A stretch of DNA of 64,000 nt from Egbenema bharatensis (GCF_048077055.1 NZ_CP182236.1:2852001-2916000), one strand, 5' to 3'; positions 36,411 to 45,824 are shown, counted from the first letter of the stretch. Numbers and translations: made by a program. Notes: generated from the sequence alone by a model not told the origin.

Positions 36411-36548
36411 ATTCGATGGCGTGACGAGTGCTGCATGGCGTGTTGAAGAAGTAGAGGTTCCTTTTACTGTTGATGAGACTCGATCCAGGGTGCGGATTTT
36501 GCCTCTCTCATCAACCGAGTAAACCGTTTTAGCCGCAACTGTTTTCAG

Positions 36549-37013
36549 TCACGCATCAAAGGGTTTGATCCAACCGCGCCGCAGGGCCCAATCCAACGCT
36601 AATCCCGCCCCAGTGAAAAGCAACACGCTGTCTAAAATCTGAATCCCCGATCGCACGCCATCCCATTGAGCTAGTTCACCCACATGAGCCAGCCCTCGCA
36701 CCAGCCCAAAGGCCATTACCGCACCCATTTTGAGTTGCGGATTTTGGTCTTGTCGCATCACATAGCGATAGGTGACTCCAAACAGAAACCCGGAGAATAA
36801 AACGATCGCCCTTGGCACTAGGCCAATCCATTCCCAGGACAATGAATGCCTGGAAAATAAATTTGCGATCGGTTCACCTGCGCCCATCCGCCGCACAATC
36901 AGCCCGACAACTTCCAGCCCACCCAACGCTAACCCGGCTCCGATCGCTCCAAAAATTCCAGCTTTTAGAGACTCAATTCGTTCTGCATTGGTTTGATTCA
37001 TACTTTGATTCAT
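36549..37013 (-). CDS. Putative membrane protein
   Basis: About 154 residues from ATG 37013 (MNQSMNQTNAERIESLKAGIFGAIGAGLALGG); an alternative start is 37001 (MNQTNAER). An ATG at 37088 would translate a palindromic repeat and is rejected. Four hydrophobic segments are visible (GIFGAIGAGLALGGLEVVGLI, IGLVPRAIVLFSGFLFGV, MGAVMAFGLVRGLAHVG, ILDSVLLFTGAGLALDWAL). No family recognised. A 60-bp duplicate of its 5' end lies at 39194-39253. Confidence 0.65.
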   Translation of the reverse strand: MNQSMNQTNAERIESLKAGIFGAIGAGLALGGLEVVGLIVRRMGAGEPIANLFSRHSLSWEWIGLVPRAIVLFSGFLFGVTYRYVMRQDQNPQLKMGAVMAFGLVRGLAHVGELAQWDGVRSGIQILDSVLLFTGAGLALDWALRRGWIKPFDA

Positions 37014-37037
37014 ACTCGAAATCCCTAATTCTGTGTT

Positions 37038-37099
37038 GATTGGGCAGGCAAGACTTCGGCTTGAGCGCTCAGTCGAAACGCTGCCCACCCCACAAGAAC
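37038..37099. repeat. Full-length GTGGGGTGGGCA palindromic repeat, minus-strand copy
   Basis: The reverse complement reads TTGTGGGGTGGGCAGCG ... GCCGAAGTCTTGCCTGCCCA and matches the copies at 1534 and 14881. It occupies the space upstream of the membrane protein gene. Confidence 0.8.
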
Positions 37100-37122
37100 T
37101 TTAGTTTATTTAATTTGCATTC

Positions 37123-37329
37123 CTAAGGCTGGTTTCGCAGTTCTCGGACAATTTCCTGCGCCAAGTTTCTTGACCATACGGAATCAAAGGGACATAGGAT
37201 TTGGCGGTTTTCGGGAGAAGTCCAGACGAGAGCATCTTCGATGTCTGAGATTCGGTAGGTTTCGTTCAGCAGGATGCGGGTGAGGCGTTGATGAAGGACG
37301 ATCGCCTGTTGATCGGTCAGGACAATCAT
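37123..37329 (-). CDS. Small hypothetical protein, second gene of a tiny operon
   Basis: A 68-residue protein (MIVLTDQQAIVLHQRLTRILLNETYRISDIEDALVWTSPENRQILCPF). Its start overlaps the stop of a 43-residue upstream ORF by 3 bases (ATGA). Both proteins start alike (MI-LTD) and share a RI-DI--ALV pattern, so they look like diverged duplicates. Function unknown. Confidence 0.5.
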   Translation of the reverse strand: MIVLTDQQAIVLHQRLTRILLNETYRISDIEDALVWTSPENRQILCPFDSVWSRNLAQEIVRELRNQP

Positions 37330-37457
37330 GGGCGGACTCCTCGATCGGTTTTGGACAAAATCACGAGGGCTTTATCAATATCTCGAACTTTGATGGCTCT
37401 CAATGCGGTGAGGAGCGATCGAATTTGGGCAACTTCATCGTCGGTGAGGGTAATCAT
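37326..37457 (-). CDS. Very small ORF (43 aa), first gene of a tiny operon
   Basis: MITLTDDEVAQIRSLL continues for 43 residues and ends RGVRP. A GGAG lies 7 bases upstream of the ATG at 37457. The stop overlaps the next start (ATGA). Its pattern (MITLTD ... VRDIDKALVIL) parallels the downstream protein's (MIVLTD ... ISDIEDALVW). The ribosome-binding site and coupling support it despite its size. Confidence 0.5.
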   Translation of the reverse strand: MITLTDDEVAQIRSLLTALRAIKVRDIDKALVILSKTDRGVRP

Positions 37458-37623
37458 GTTGAGTCTCCATTAATACGCAACCCAGGAAGCGCAAAGCTTC
37501 TGGGTATTTTTTAGATGAATTTATTATTGCACAAAGCAGAACAGCACAACAGCAGAACAGCAGATTTATTAAAGTACTGTTTGCTCTATGGCAAAATTGC
37601 ACCGTTGCTCTTCCGGCTCCGTA

Positions 37624-37866
37624 ATGGCTAAAGCTAAAACTGTTCAATTCCGGGCACAGGTTCCCCAAGATATTGATTTCCTGATTCGGGCGATCGCACC
37701 GTTTAAAAATGCAGGGAAGGATTGGACACTCAGCGATATTGTTGTGGAAGCGTTAACGGAGTGGTTGCGGAAGCCAGAGAATCGAGAACTTGTGGAATCG
37801 CACAATATCCTTGAGGGCTTGGAGCGTAGAGGATTAGCAACGAACGTTTATGATGACATTCCGTAA
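37624..37866 (+). CDS. Small conserved protein, possible RHH-type regulator
   Basis: An 80-residue protein from ATG 37624 (MAKAKTVQFRAQVPQDIDFLIRAIAPFKNAGKDWTLSDIVVEALTEWLRKPENREL); a start at 37588 would add 12 residues. A strand followed by two helices suggests a ribbon-helix-helix fold, the usual DNA-binding half of a toxin-antitoxin or plasmid-control gene. It is divergent from the tiny operon at 37123-37457. Confidence 0.5.
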   Translation: MAKAKTVQFRAQVPQDIDFLIRAIAPFKNAGKDWTLSDIVVEALTEWLRKPENRELVESHNILEGLERRGLATNVYDDIP

Positions 37867-38259
37867 TTCTTGTGGGGTGAGCATCCTACCCGCCCAATCA
37901 ACGAAGTAGGGCGATCGGACTGGCTATTGAAGTTGCGATCGTACGTAGGTTTCTTCAATGATCATGTACAGCGACATACGGTCAATCTGATATGTGCAGT
38001 CATCAACACGGTTTCTCAAATGGGTTGGCAGTTTCCTGGGACAGTTGGTTCAGGTAAAACGATTTGGGATCCCACCGCCCAGCACTCCACGGCAGTGGAC
38101 GGACGAAAGTAGCTCTGGGCACAAGAGAATTGATTACAGCAAGCATCTTCTGGAGAGTGAACAAGTGACTGGAAGCCGTAACGTAAATAATCAGTTTGCC
38201 CACTCAAGATAGGATCGCTCATACTAGATGATAAATCCCGTTGAACTTGGGAGCAGTCT
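37867..38259. other. Gene-poor stretch with a degraded repeat
   Basis: 37867-37901 is a decayed GTGGGGTGGGCA repeat. The rest has short frames on both strands (37870-38112 plus, 38003-38203 minus) without a ribosome-binding site or recognisable family. The minus-strand frame's LPWSAGRWDPKSF text might be a remnant of an old gene. I see no supported gene. Confidence 0.5.
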
Positions 38260-38490
38260 ATGTTGTCACAAGAACTAAAAGCGCAAATCTTTAAGTTGCC
38301 ACCCAGCGATCGCCTCGCACTGATCTCTGCTATCGTTGAGTCCTTGCAAGATACGACTGTTGCTCGACCAAACCGCTCTAGTGCAATTCGGCGGATGAGG
38401 GGATTGTTAAAAACAGAGCAGCCTGCACCGACAGATGAAGAAGTGGCAGTGATGCTAGAAGAGAGACGGGTGGAGCAGTATCTTCAGTGA
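38260..38490 (+). CDS. Antitoxin of a PIN-domain toxin-antitoxin pair
   Basis: A 76-residue protein. The first 30 residues (LSQELKAQIFKLPPSDRLALISAIVESLQD) resemble the addiction-module/RHH-like antitoxin helices common in cyanobacteria, and the C-terminal EEVAVMLEERRVEQYLQ is an acidic toxin-binding tail. The stop overlaps the GTG start of the PIN gene by 4 bases, so the pair is translationally coupled in the usual antitoxin-first order. Confidence 0.8.
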   Translation: MLSQELKAQIFKLPPSDRLALISAIVESLQDTTVARPNRSSAIRRMRGLLKTEQPAPTDEEVAVMLEERRVEQYLQ

Positions 38491-38915
38491 GAGTTTTAGT
38501 TGATACTAATATTGTTCTAGATTTTTTGCTACAACGAGAACCATTTTTTCAGGATGCAGAACTGCTGTTTCGGGCAATTGATGTAGGCGAGATTGTTGGC
38601 TATGTTACAGCAACAACACTAATGGATATTTTCTATATCTCACGCAGGCACACCCGTAGTGTTGAGCAAGCGCGGCAAGCAATCTCAGAAATACTGACCG
38701 CCATGATGATTTGTCCGGTTGATCGAGTCGTTCTGGAATCGGCTTTTAACTCTGGCTTAGCTGATTTTGAAGATGCTGTCCAAATTTTTAGTGCCGTTAA
38801 CCAAGGAGCAGAAGCAATTGTGACCCGTGATGCTCAAGGCTTTTTGAGTTCACCTATATCCGTTTTATCCATTCAAGAGTTGTTGCAGCAAGTCAAGCAG
38901 CAAAATGGTGGTTAG
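38487..38915 (+). CDS. PIN-domain toxin (VapC-like ribonuclease)
   Basis: A 142-residue PIN domain starting at GTG 38487. Acidic active-site residues are seen in VLVDTNIVLDFLLQREPF (Asp near 6), the Glu/Asp in LMDIFYISRR, and the Asp pair in LADFEDAVQIFSAVNQGAEAIVTRD. PIN toxins cleave tRNA or rRNA and halt growth. The 4-base overlap with the antitoxin supports a type II module. Confidence 0.88.
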   Translation: MRVLVDTNIVLDFLLQREPFFQDAELLFRAIDVGEIVGYVTATTLMDIFYISRRHTRSVEQARQAISEILTAMMICPVDRVVLESAFNSGLADFEDAVQIFSAVNQGAEAIVTRDAQGFLSSPISVLSIQELLQQVKQQNGG

Positions 38916-39245
38916 GTTCGTTAGGAGATATAGATTGCGATCGCATTGTCAGCTTGTCGCAAACGCTGTCCCCCATAATTCCGGTGCAACGGACGGGCGT
39001 TAAGTGATCGGGTGAGAGCCATAGGTTGCTTGCCGCCGCACAACTTCGACGTTGTGCCGCTCAATTCTCAGTGGTGACAGCACCGGAAGCGCATCTGTTT
39101 GTAATGTAAGGAATAAAAGCCGCGATCGCCCAAGCCCTCGACCGTCACCGTAAACTCGGAGAATCGATCGCCATCTGGCGCGATGGCAGCGATTTGATTC
39201 GTTCAGCATTGGTTTGATTCATACCTTGATTCATGCTCGAAATCC
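38916..39245. repeat. Intergenic region with a duplicated 60-bp gene start
   Basis: 39194-39253 is nearly identical to 36972-37031, covering the 5' end of the membrane protein gene (MNQSMNQTNAE codons) and its upstream sequence. Only this piece was copied; the rest of the 330 bp has no gene I can support. Confidence 0.65.
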
Positions 39246-40058
39246 CTAATTCGATCGCCGTTGATCGCTGCGGTAGCGAAAGTATTCTGAAACAAACGCC
39301 AGCATTCCAGAAACCAGAATCAGAATCACACTCAAGGCATTGATATCCGGTCTAACTCCCGTCCGAACCCGGCTAAAGATTTCCATTGGCAGGGTACTCG
39401 CTCCACTTCCCGCCGTAAAACTGGAAATCAGCAAATCATCCATACTCAAAACAAACGCCAGCAAACATCCTGATAGAATCGCAGGCATTAGTTCCGGCAG
39501 CAGCACCTTGATAAAGGCCTGTCTGGGGGTTGCCCCCAAATCCAGAGCCGCTTCCTCCAGATCCGGATTTAAGCCCGCTAAACGGGTTGAAACAACCACT
39601 GCAATGTAGGCCAAGCAAAACACAATATGGGCTGCAATAATTGTCCAGATACTCAGGCGGACAAAGCTAAACACACTGCTGAGGGTGACTAAAAACACCA
39701 GCGTGGCCACGGCGATCGCAATATCGGGAATAATCAATGGCAGGTAGGAAATTCCGCGATACAGACCTTTTCCGCGAAACTGATACTTTGCCAGCCCTAC
39801 GGCCATCATCGTTCCCAGCACCGCAGAAATGGCCACCGCAACGATCGCCACCGTCAGGCTGTCCCACAGCGATGAAAGAATCCGCGAATCATTCAGCAGG
39901 CTGACATACCAGCGCAGACTAAATCCCTCCCAGCGAGAGCTGTAGCGGGAAGCATTAAAGCTGTAGAAAGCCAAAATTCCGATCGGCAGGTACATAAAGC
40001 CATACATGGCGATCGTGAAGATCAGTTGCCAGCTTGGGCGAGATTTTGCAGCAGACAT
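39246..40058 (-). CDS. potC: Spermidine/putrescine ABC transporter permease PotC
   Basis: A 270-residue inner-membrane permease with six hydrophobic segments and the EAA loop near residue 185 (EEAALDLGATPRQAFIKVLLPELMPAI), which contacts the ATPase. The extracytoplasmic YSFNASRYSSRWEGFSLRWYVSLL is typical of PotC. It is the last gene of a minus-strand potA-potD-potB-potC order, 64 bp after potB. Confidence 0.92.
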   Translation of the reverse strand: MSAAKSRPSWQLIFTIAMYGFMYLPIGILAFYSFNASRYSSRWEGFSLRWYVSLLNDSRILSSLWDSLTVAIVAVAISAVLGTMMAVGLAKYQFRGKGLYRGISYLPLIIPDIAIAVATLVFLVTLSSVFSFVRLSIWTIIAAHIVFCLAYIAVVVSTRLAGLNPDLEEAALDLGATPRQAFIKVLLPELMPAILSGCLLAFVLSMDDLLISSFTAGSGASTLPMEIFSRVRTGVRPDINALSVILILVSGMLAFVSEYFRYRSDQRRSN

Positions 40059-40122
40059 AGCTTTGAGATTTCTGAAATTGATGGGTAGGCATAGGAACCG
40101 AGTAGAGTCTCATTGACGATCC

Positions 40123-41037
40123 TCAGGTCAAGTCACTGGAGCGATCGCCATACTTGAGCAAGAGGGCAATGGCAATACTGACGGCAAGGATCATCACCAT
40201 ACTGAGGGCAGACCCAAAGCCCCAGTTGCGCGTTGCCCCCAGGAATTGGTTATAAATCAGGCGAGACATCGTCATGCTGGATGCTCCCCCCAATAGTTCC
40301 GGAACAACAAAATCCCCAACGCTGGTAATGAACACCAGTAATCCTCCTGCGGCAATGCCAGGGAGAGTTTGGGGAACCGTAATTTTCCAAAAAGCCTGGT
40401 AGGGAGTCGCCCCTAAATCTGCCGCTGCCTCCAGGAGCCGTTTATCCAGCTTTTCCAATGAAGCATACAGAATCAGCACCATATAGGGCAAAAAGCCATA
40501 GGTCATGCCAATAAACACCGCAGGCATATCATTCAGCCAACTTTGCCCCGGTAGCCCGATCGATCGCAGAACCGTATTCAGCACTCCACTATTGCGCAGG
40601 ATTGTAATCCAGGCATAGGCCCGCAATAGCGAAGAAGTCCACAACGGCAGCACAAAGGCCACCAACAGCACATTTCGCCACTGTTTGGGAGCCATTACCG
40701 CAATCCAGTAAGCCACTGGAAAGCCCAGCAACAGGCAAAGGATCGTTGTGCCCAACGCAAACAGGATCGATCGGCCAATCACCTGAAGATAAACCGGCTG
40801 CAAGATATCCAGGTAATTTCCCAAGCCATAATCTCCGGCCACCTGCCCCAGACGGTACCCCGGAACCAGGCTCAGTTCCAAAATCAACAGCGTCGGAAAG
40901 ACCAGCAGCAGCAAAAGCCATACGCCAGAGGGCATCAACAGCAGCAGGGGCTGAATTAATCCAGCCAGGTGTTGCTGCCAGAGACCTCTAGATTTAGGAG
41001 ATTGAGGCAGGGAAGGAGGGGAGGTGGTGGTAGACAT
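40123..41037 (-). CDS. potB: Spermidine/putrescine ABC transporter permease PotB
   Basis: About 304 residues from ATG 41037 (MSTTTSPPSLPQSP), which overlaps the potD stop (TAATG); an ATG at 41112 lies inside potD and is rejected. Six membrane segments and the EAA loop LLEAAADLGATPYQAFWKITVPQTLPGI are visible. It pairs with PotC to form the channel. Confidence 0.92.
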   Translation of the reverse strand: MSTTTSPPSLPQSPKSRGLWQQHLAGLIQPLLLLMPSGVWLLLLLVFPTLLILELSLVPGYRLGQVAGDYGLGNYLDILQPVYLQVIGRSILFALGTTILCLLLGFPVAYWIAVMAPKQWRNVLLVAFVLPLWTSSLLRAYAWITILRNSGVLNTVLRSIGLPGQSWLNDMPAVFIGMTYGFLPYMVLILYASLEKLDKRLLEAAADLGATPYQAFWKITVPQTLPGIAAGGLLVFITSVGDFVVPELLGGASSMTMSRLIYNQFLGATRNWGFGSALSMVMILAVSIAIALLLKYGDRSSDLT

Positions 41038-42206
41038 TAGCTTGTTAACTGCGTCCAGTAGCGATCGTACAGAGCCAGGGCATCCTCCGGAATCGGCGCA
41101 ATCCCCTCGCATCGAGCCAGAATTTCATCGGGTGGAAACAGATCGGTATCCGATCTCAGTTCATCGGGTAATTTGTCAAAGGCAGATTCTAAAGGCGTGG
41201 AGAACTTCAACCGTTCCACCAGGCTGGCCGAGTTATCACTATCCATCATGAAGTTAATCCATTCATAGGCCGCATCCACATTCGGAGCCGTAGTGGGAAT
41301 CACCATTGTGTCCGTCCAAACCGATGAGCCTTCCTCTGGAATCACATAGACCAGATTGGGGTATTCATCCATCAGGGTTAGAGCGTCTACGGAGTAGGCC
41401 ATAGAAACCAGCAAATCTTCACCTGCTAGTTGATCTTGCCAGCCATCGGAGAGGAAATTTGCCACAGCCGGCCTTAGCTCCATCAGGGCTGCAAAGGCTG
41501 CTTCAATCTCCTCCGGGTCAGTGGAGTTGTAGGAATAGCCGAGATACTTCAGGGCGGCTCCCTTTGTTTCCCGCACATCGTTCAAAAGCGTGATTTGACG
41601 ATTCAACCGATCGCGGTTTTGCCAGAGGTAGTCCCATTCAGTAACTTCTTCCCCCAGGACTTCCGGATCGTAAATCAAGCCCGTTGTCCCCCAGGCGTAG
41701 GGCACGCTATGGGTATTGTTGGGATCGTAGACCGGATTTTGCCACTGAGATTTCAATTCATCCAACCCGTTCAGGCGCGATCGATCGAGTTCCGTTAGCA
41801 TTTCCATCTCAATCATTTCTACTACCATGTAGTCAGACGGATAGATGATGCTATAGGCAGTTCCCCCGCCCGCCTGCATTCGAGCCAGCATGGCCTCATT
41901 GGAATCGTAAATGTCTACGATCGGTCGAATGCCGGTTTGCGCCTCAAAGGCTCTCAGTGCTTCATCATCAACGTAGCTACTCCAGGTATAGATGTGCAGC
42001 GTTCCAGGATCCCCGGCTGCTGGAGCAGGAGAAGGGTCTGCATCGGTTGGGTCGGCGGTTGGGTCTGTTCCCCTGAGATTGCGAGTACAGTTGCTCAAGA
42101 GCACGCTTGATAAAGCTGTAGCAGACCCCAACAGGAATCGTCTACGGGTTGTGGACGATCGAACCGTCGATCGCATTCTACTCGGTCGAACATTCCGGGG
42201 TGACAT
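41037..42206 (-). CDS. potD: Spermidine/putrescine ABC transporter solute-binding protein PotD
   Basis: A 389-residue lipoprotein. The leader TTRRRFLLGSATALSSVLLSNC has a twin-arginine motif and lipobox LLSNC. The mature part is PotD-like: GTLHIYTWSSYVDDEALRAFEAQTGI, YSIIYPSDYMVVEMIE, VPYAWGTTGLIYDPEV and DAAYEWINFMMDSDNSA. It captures polyamines for the PotB/C channel. It lies 158 bp after potA, with a MITE-like repeat in the gap. Confidence 0.93.
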   Translation of the reverse strand: MSPRNVRPSRMRSTVRSSTTRRRFLLGSATALSSVLLSNCTRNLRGTDPTADPTDADPSPAPAAGDPGTLHIYTWSSYVDDEALRAFEAQTGIRPIVDIYDSNEAMLARMQAGGGTAYSIIYPSDYMVVEMIEMEMLTELDRSRLNGLDELKSQWQNPVYDPNNTHSVPYAWGTTGLIYDPEVLGEEVTEWDYLWQNRDRLNRQITLLNDVRETKGAALKYLGYSYNSTDPEEIEAAFAALMELRPAVANFLSDGWQDQLAGEDLLVSMAYSVDALTLMDEYPNLVYVIPEEGSSVWTDTMVIPTTAPNVDAAYEWINFMMDSDNSASLVERLKFSTPLESAFDKLPDELRSDTDLFPPDEILARCEGIAPIPEDALALYDRYWTQLTS

Positions 42207-42274
42207 GGCAAAATCCTCGTCTAACTACAAAAACTAACCACAAAAACTGCAATCAACGTTGGAGTTATTCTTAG

Positions 42275-42339
42275 TGCCTATCCGAATCGCTAGAGTTTTT
42301 GGCATCCAAACCCCCTGACAGGGTTTTCAGATAGGTTCT
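42275..42339. repeat. MITE-like element, copy 2, inside the pot operon
   Basis: Starts TGCCTATCCGAA and ends CAGATAGGTTCT, sharing the core GTTTTTGGCATCCAAA with 8021-8087. The terminal CCTATC/GATAGG inverted repeat is exact here. It separates potA from potD. Confidence 0.7.
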
Positions 42340-42363
42340 TACTGGGCCATAGTCAGAGCTGAA

Positions 42364-43590
42364 TTATGGGATCGAATCATACAGGGGAATACCGTTTCGC
42401 TCTTGGACTGCCAGCGCCAAACAATCGTTTGCTGACCAGAAAACCTGGATGGGATCGTGAAGATGGAAGGCACGGGAACGATTGGGCTGAAGAACCGTTA
42501 GCCGATCGCCTGTGATCAACTCCACTACATAGTGAACGTGAGTACCAAGGTACATCATGTTCTTTAACGTACCCTCATAGCAATTCACTGGATCAACTTG
42601 CCTGTCGGCTGCAGGGGATGCAGAGGATACATGAGAGCCACTGGATTCATGGGTTCCCACCTGAATTTTTTCGGGGCGAACGCTGACGACAATATCCGAC
42701 GGGGGAGAACCGTTCCATGCCCCCTGGGGCTTGACCCACATTTTTAAGCCCTTTTCGGTAACGATCTCCATTGCAGAGGTATGGGTGGCTGAAATTTTGC
42801 CCTGAAAAAGATTAGTATCTCCGATGAAATCGGCAACAAAGGGGGTTGTGGGATTTTCATAAATTTCGCTGGGAGTGCCAATTTGCTCTATTCTTCCAGC
42901 ATTCATTACGGCAATGCGATCGGACAGGCTGAGAGCCTCCTCCTGATCGTGAGTCACCATGACAAAGGTTACCCCCAACTCCCGGTGCAAGTTAGACAGC
43001 TCCACCTGCATTTCCTTGCGCAGTTTTAAGTCCAGGGCACCCAGGGGTTCATCTAACAGCACAACGGTGGGACGGTTGACCAGAGCCCGGGCCAGGGCGA
43101 CTCGTTGCTGTTGCCCACCGGATAATTGAGCCGGATAGCGACGGGCAAAGGATTCCATTTTTACCAACCGCAGCGCATCACGGACGCGATCCTGAAGTTC
43201 CGCTTTGCTACTTTTCTTCAGGCGCAAGCCAAAGGCGACGTTTTCCCAGACTGTGAGATGGTTGAACAGAGCATAGCTTTGAAAAACGGTATTCACCGGA
43301 CGACGGTATGGGGGAACATTCAGCATCGATCGCCCCCGAATCAATACTTCACCGCCTGTTGGATCTTCAAATCCGGCAATTAGCCGCAGTGTTGTTGTCT
43401 TGCCGCAGCCTGATGGCCCGAGAATACTGAAAAACTCCCCTTGCCGAATATCGAGATCAATGCCTCGAACTGCCGTTTCCCCCTGAAAGACTTTGAACAC
43501 TTTTCGGAGTTCTACATCCAGTTTGGTATCGATTTCAGCGATCGAACGATCCTGTGCCACGGTCTGCGCCATAGTTGAACGATTTCCCAT
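42364..43590 (-). CDS. potA: Spermidine/putrescine ABC transporter ATPase PotA
   Basis: About 408 residues from ATG 43590 (MGNRSTMAQTVAQDR); ATG 43656 would add 22 unconserved residues. The ATPase core has Walker A GPSGCGKTT, the Q-loop VFQSYALF, signature LSGGQQQRVALARAL and Walker B VVLLDEPLGALD with the switch His in MVTHDQEEAL. The C-terminal TOBE-type domain contains a short low-complexity insert (ESSGSHVSSASPAADRQ). It powers uptake through PotB/C and heads the operon. Confidence 0.93.
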   Translation of the reverse strand: MGNRSTMAQTVAQDRSIAEIDTKLDVELRKVFKVFQGETAVRGIDLDIRQGEFFSILGPSGCGKTTTLRLIAGFEDPTGGEVLIRGRSMLNVPPYRRPVNTVFQSYALFNHLTVWENVAFGLRLKKSSKAELQDRVRDALRLVKMESFARRYPAQLSGGQQQRVALARALVNRPTVVLLDEPLGALDLKLRKEMQVELSNLHRELGVTFVMVTHDQEEALSLSDRIAVMNAGRIEQIGTPSEIYENPTTPFVADFIGDTNLFQGKISATHTSAMEIVTEKGLKMWVKPQGAWNGSPPSDIVVSVRPEKIQVGTHESSGSHVSSASPAADRQVDPVNCYEGTLKNMMYLGTHVHYVVELITGDRLTVLQPNRSRAFHLHDPIQVFWSANDCLALAVQERNGIPLYDSIP

Positions 43591-43979
43591 AAATCCAATA
43601 ACCCCTGATCCAAACAACCCGTGAACCCTGTAACCCCTAACCTCCTGATCTTGCAATCAATCATTTGCGATCGACTAACGGCCCGATGTGCGATCGACCA
43701 TTAATTTTCGCTCCATAGCATACCGCAAGAACCATTCTCATCTCGTCACCTTTTAGACAGTTAGCTTGATTAAAAAAGTAGAAGATCCCGTTGTCCGACT
43801 CATCTCATCCTGAAATCACGGCGATCGATCGACTTCTACGCAGACCTCTATCCTTACCGATCCCAACGAAGGGAAAAACTAACGGTAGACTGATGAAGGT
43901 ACTTTTGTAACTTTTTCCAAAAACTCTGCTGAGGGTTTTGGATAGTCACATCGACGGATCATATACACTGCGACTGTCT
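43591..43979. other. Intergenic region between potA and mrdA (divergent promoters)
   Basis: About 390 bp between divergent genes, which must hold both promoters. I see no gene, no strong terminator and no operator that I would name. Confidence 0.4.
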
Positions 43980-45796
43980 ATGGCTTTAACTCAACATTCC
44001 CCCTATGCTCAACACTCTAACGGGCGCACCGTTGGGCGGCGGTATCAGTCGTTAATGGTGATGCTCATGATCACGGTCATTATGGTGGGCGGTATTGCCT
44101 CCCGTTTGGCCTATCTCCAGCTGCTTCAGGGGGAACGAAATCGGCAGTTGGCAGATGACAACCGGATTCGCTTAATTCCCCGCCAGCCTGAACGCGGCAG
44201 AATCCTGGATCGCAAAGGTCGGATTTTGGCTGGAAATCGGTTGTCCTATGCCGTCTTTCTATGGCCGATCGCCAACCGCAAGCAGGACTGGGCACCCATC
44301 TTGCCTCAATTAGCAGAAGTGCTGAATATTCCGCTTCAGGAGATTGAAGATCGCTTGGAGCAAGCCGGATATACCTCTCCAGTACGGGTACGGATTGCTA
44401 GAGGGTTGAGTCCGGCCCAGGTAACGGCACTGGCAGAATTCAGTCAGGAGTTGAAAGGTGTGCAGGTCGAACCGGAAGCGGTGCGGAATTATCCCTACGG
44501 GGATCTGGCGGCCCATGTATTGGGCTACACCGGGGAAATGAGCGATGAAGACCTGAGACTGCGCCAAAATGATGGCTACCGTCTAGGTGATGTGATTGGG
44601 CAGATGGGGGTAGAGTCAGCTTTTGAGTCGCAGTTGCGGGGCGAATGGGGCGGACAGCAGGTGGAAGTGGATGGCGCAGGTCGGGTGCTGCGGATCATGG
44701 AGGAGAAGCCGACAGAGGCGGGCGATGATGTGCAACTGACCCTGGATCTTGACCTGCAACGGGCTGCGGAAACCGTTTTAGGGAACCGCAAAGGGGCGAT
44801 CGTTGCGTTGAACCCCAACAATGGTGAAATTCTGGCGATGGTCAGCCGTCCTGCCTTTGATCCCAATCTGTTTTCCACGTATATTACGGACGCACAATGG
44901 CAGCAGCTCCAAAGCCTGGATTTTCCCTTTGTGAACCGATCGCTGCAGGGGTATCCCCCCGCCAGTACCTTCAAGATCGTGACTACGGCAGCCGCGATCG
45001 AATCTGGAGCTTTTCCACCCGGAACCGTATTACCCACCTATCCCTACGTTGAAGTGGGTGGCATTCAGTTCTGGGACTGGAACCGGGCGGGATTTGGCCC
45101 CTGGATTTTCAGGGTGCAATGGCCTGGAGTAGTGATACTTTCTTCTACCAAACTGCTCTGACGATGGGAGGAACACCCCTGATTCAGTGGACGCGACGGT
45201 TTGGCTTTGGGCAAAAAACAGGCATTGAGATTGCCAGGGAAGAAGCGGCGGGTCTGGTTCCCGATGGAGCCTGGAAGCAGGCAGAACTGAATGAACCCTG
45301 GTATGCCGGAGATGCGGTCAATATGTCGATCGGGCAGGGGTATTTACAAAGCTCTCCGCTTCAGGTGGCGGTAATGTTCGCCGTTCCAGCCAATGGCGGC
45401 TACCGGATCCGACCTCACCTGCTGATGAGCAACCAGGAAGCGAGTAGTTGGCGAGAATCGGTTGATATTTCCCCGACGACGCTACGAATTTTGCAAGAAG
45501 GATTACGTGAGGTCATTACTGGGGGAACGGCACAAAGCCTCAACGTTCCTTCGCTACCACCGATCGCAGGCAAAACTGGAACAGCAGAAGATCCACCGCG
45601 TTTATCTCATGCCTGGTTTGGGGCCTATGCTCCTCTGGATAACCCCGAAATAGTCGTAGTTGCCTTTGCAGAAAACTCCGGTGGGGGTGGCGGTAAGGTG
45701 ACAGCACCCATGGTCAGGCAGGTTTTGGAAGTTTATTTCAACGGCAGCACCGTAGAGGAGGCAACCCAGGTAGAGGAAGATGTGGTGAGTGATTAA
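43980..45796 (+). CDS. mrdA: Penicillin-binding protein 2 (class B transpeptidase), with one frameshift
   Basis: Two frames join to about 605 residues. Residues about 22-45 are a membrane anchor (LMVMLMITVIMVGGIASRLAYLQL). The pedestal domain carries RGRILDRKGRILAGNRLSY-like text. The transpeptidase has the nucleophile Ser in YPPASTFKIV, then SSD in AMAWSSDTFFY and KTG in IAGKTGTAED. The first frame ends in nonsense after GFGP, and the second begins DFQGAMAW: restoring one C to the CCCC at 45098-45101 joins them as GFGPLDFQGAMAWSS. PBP2 builds the lateral wall and is usually essential, so the break is likely an error. Confidence 0.92.
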
Positions 45797-45824
45797 CCAG
45801 CGCATGCAAAAAATAACGAATCCC

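Noticed and set aside
37870..38112. An 80-residue plus-strand frame.
   Set aside because: It begins in a decayed palindromic repeat, has no ribosome-binding site and no recognisable family.
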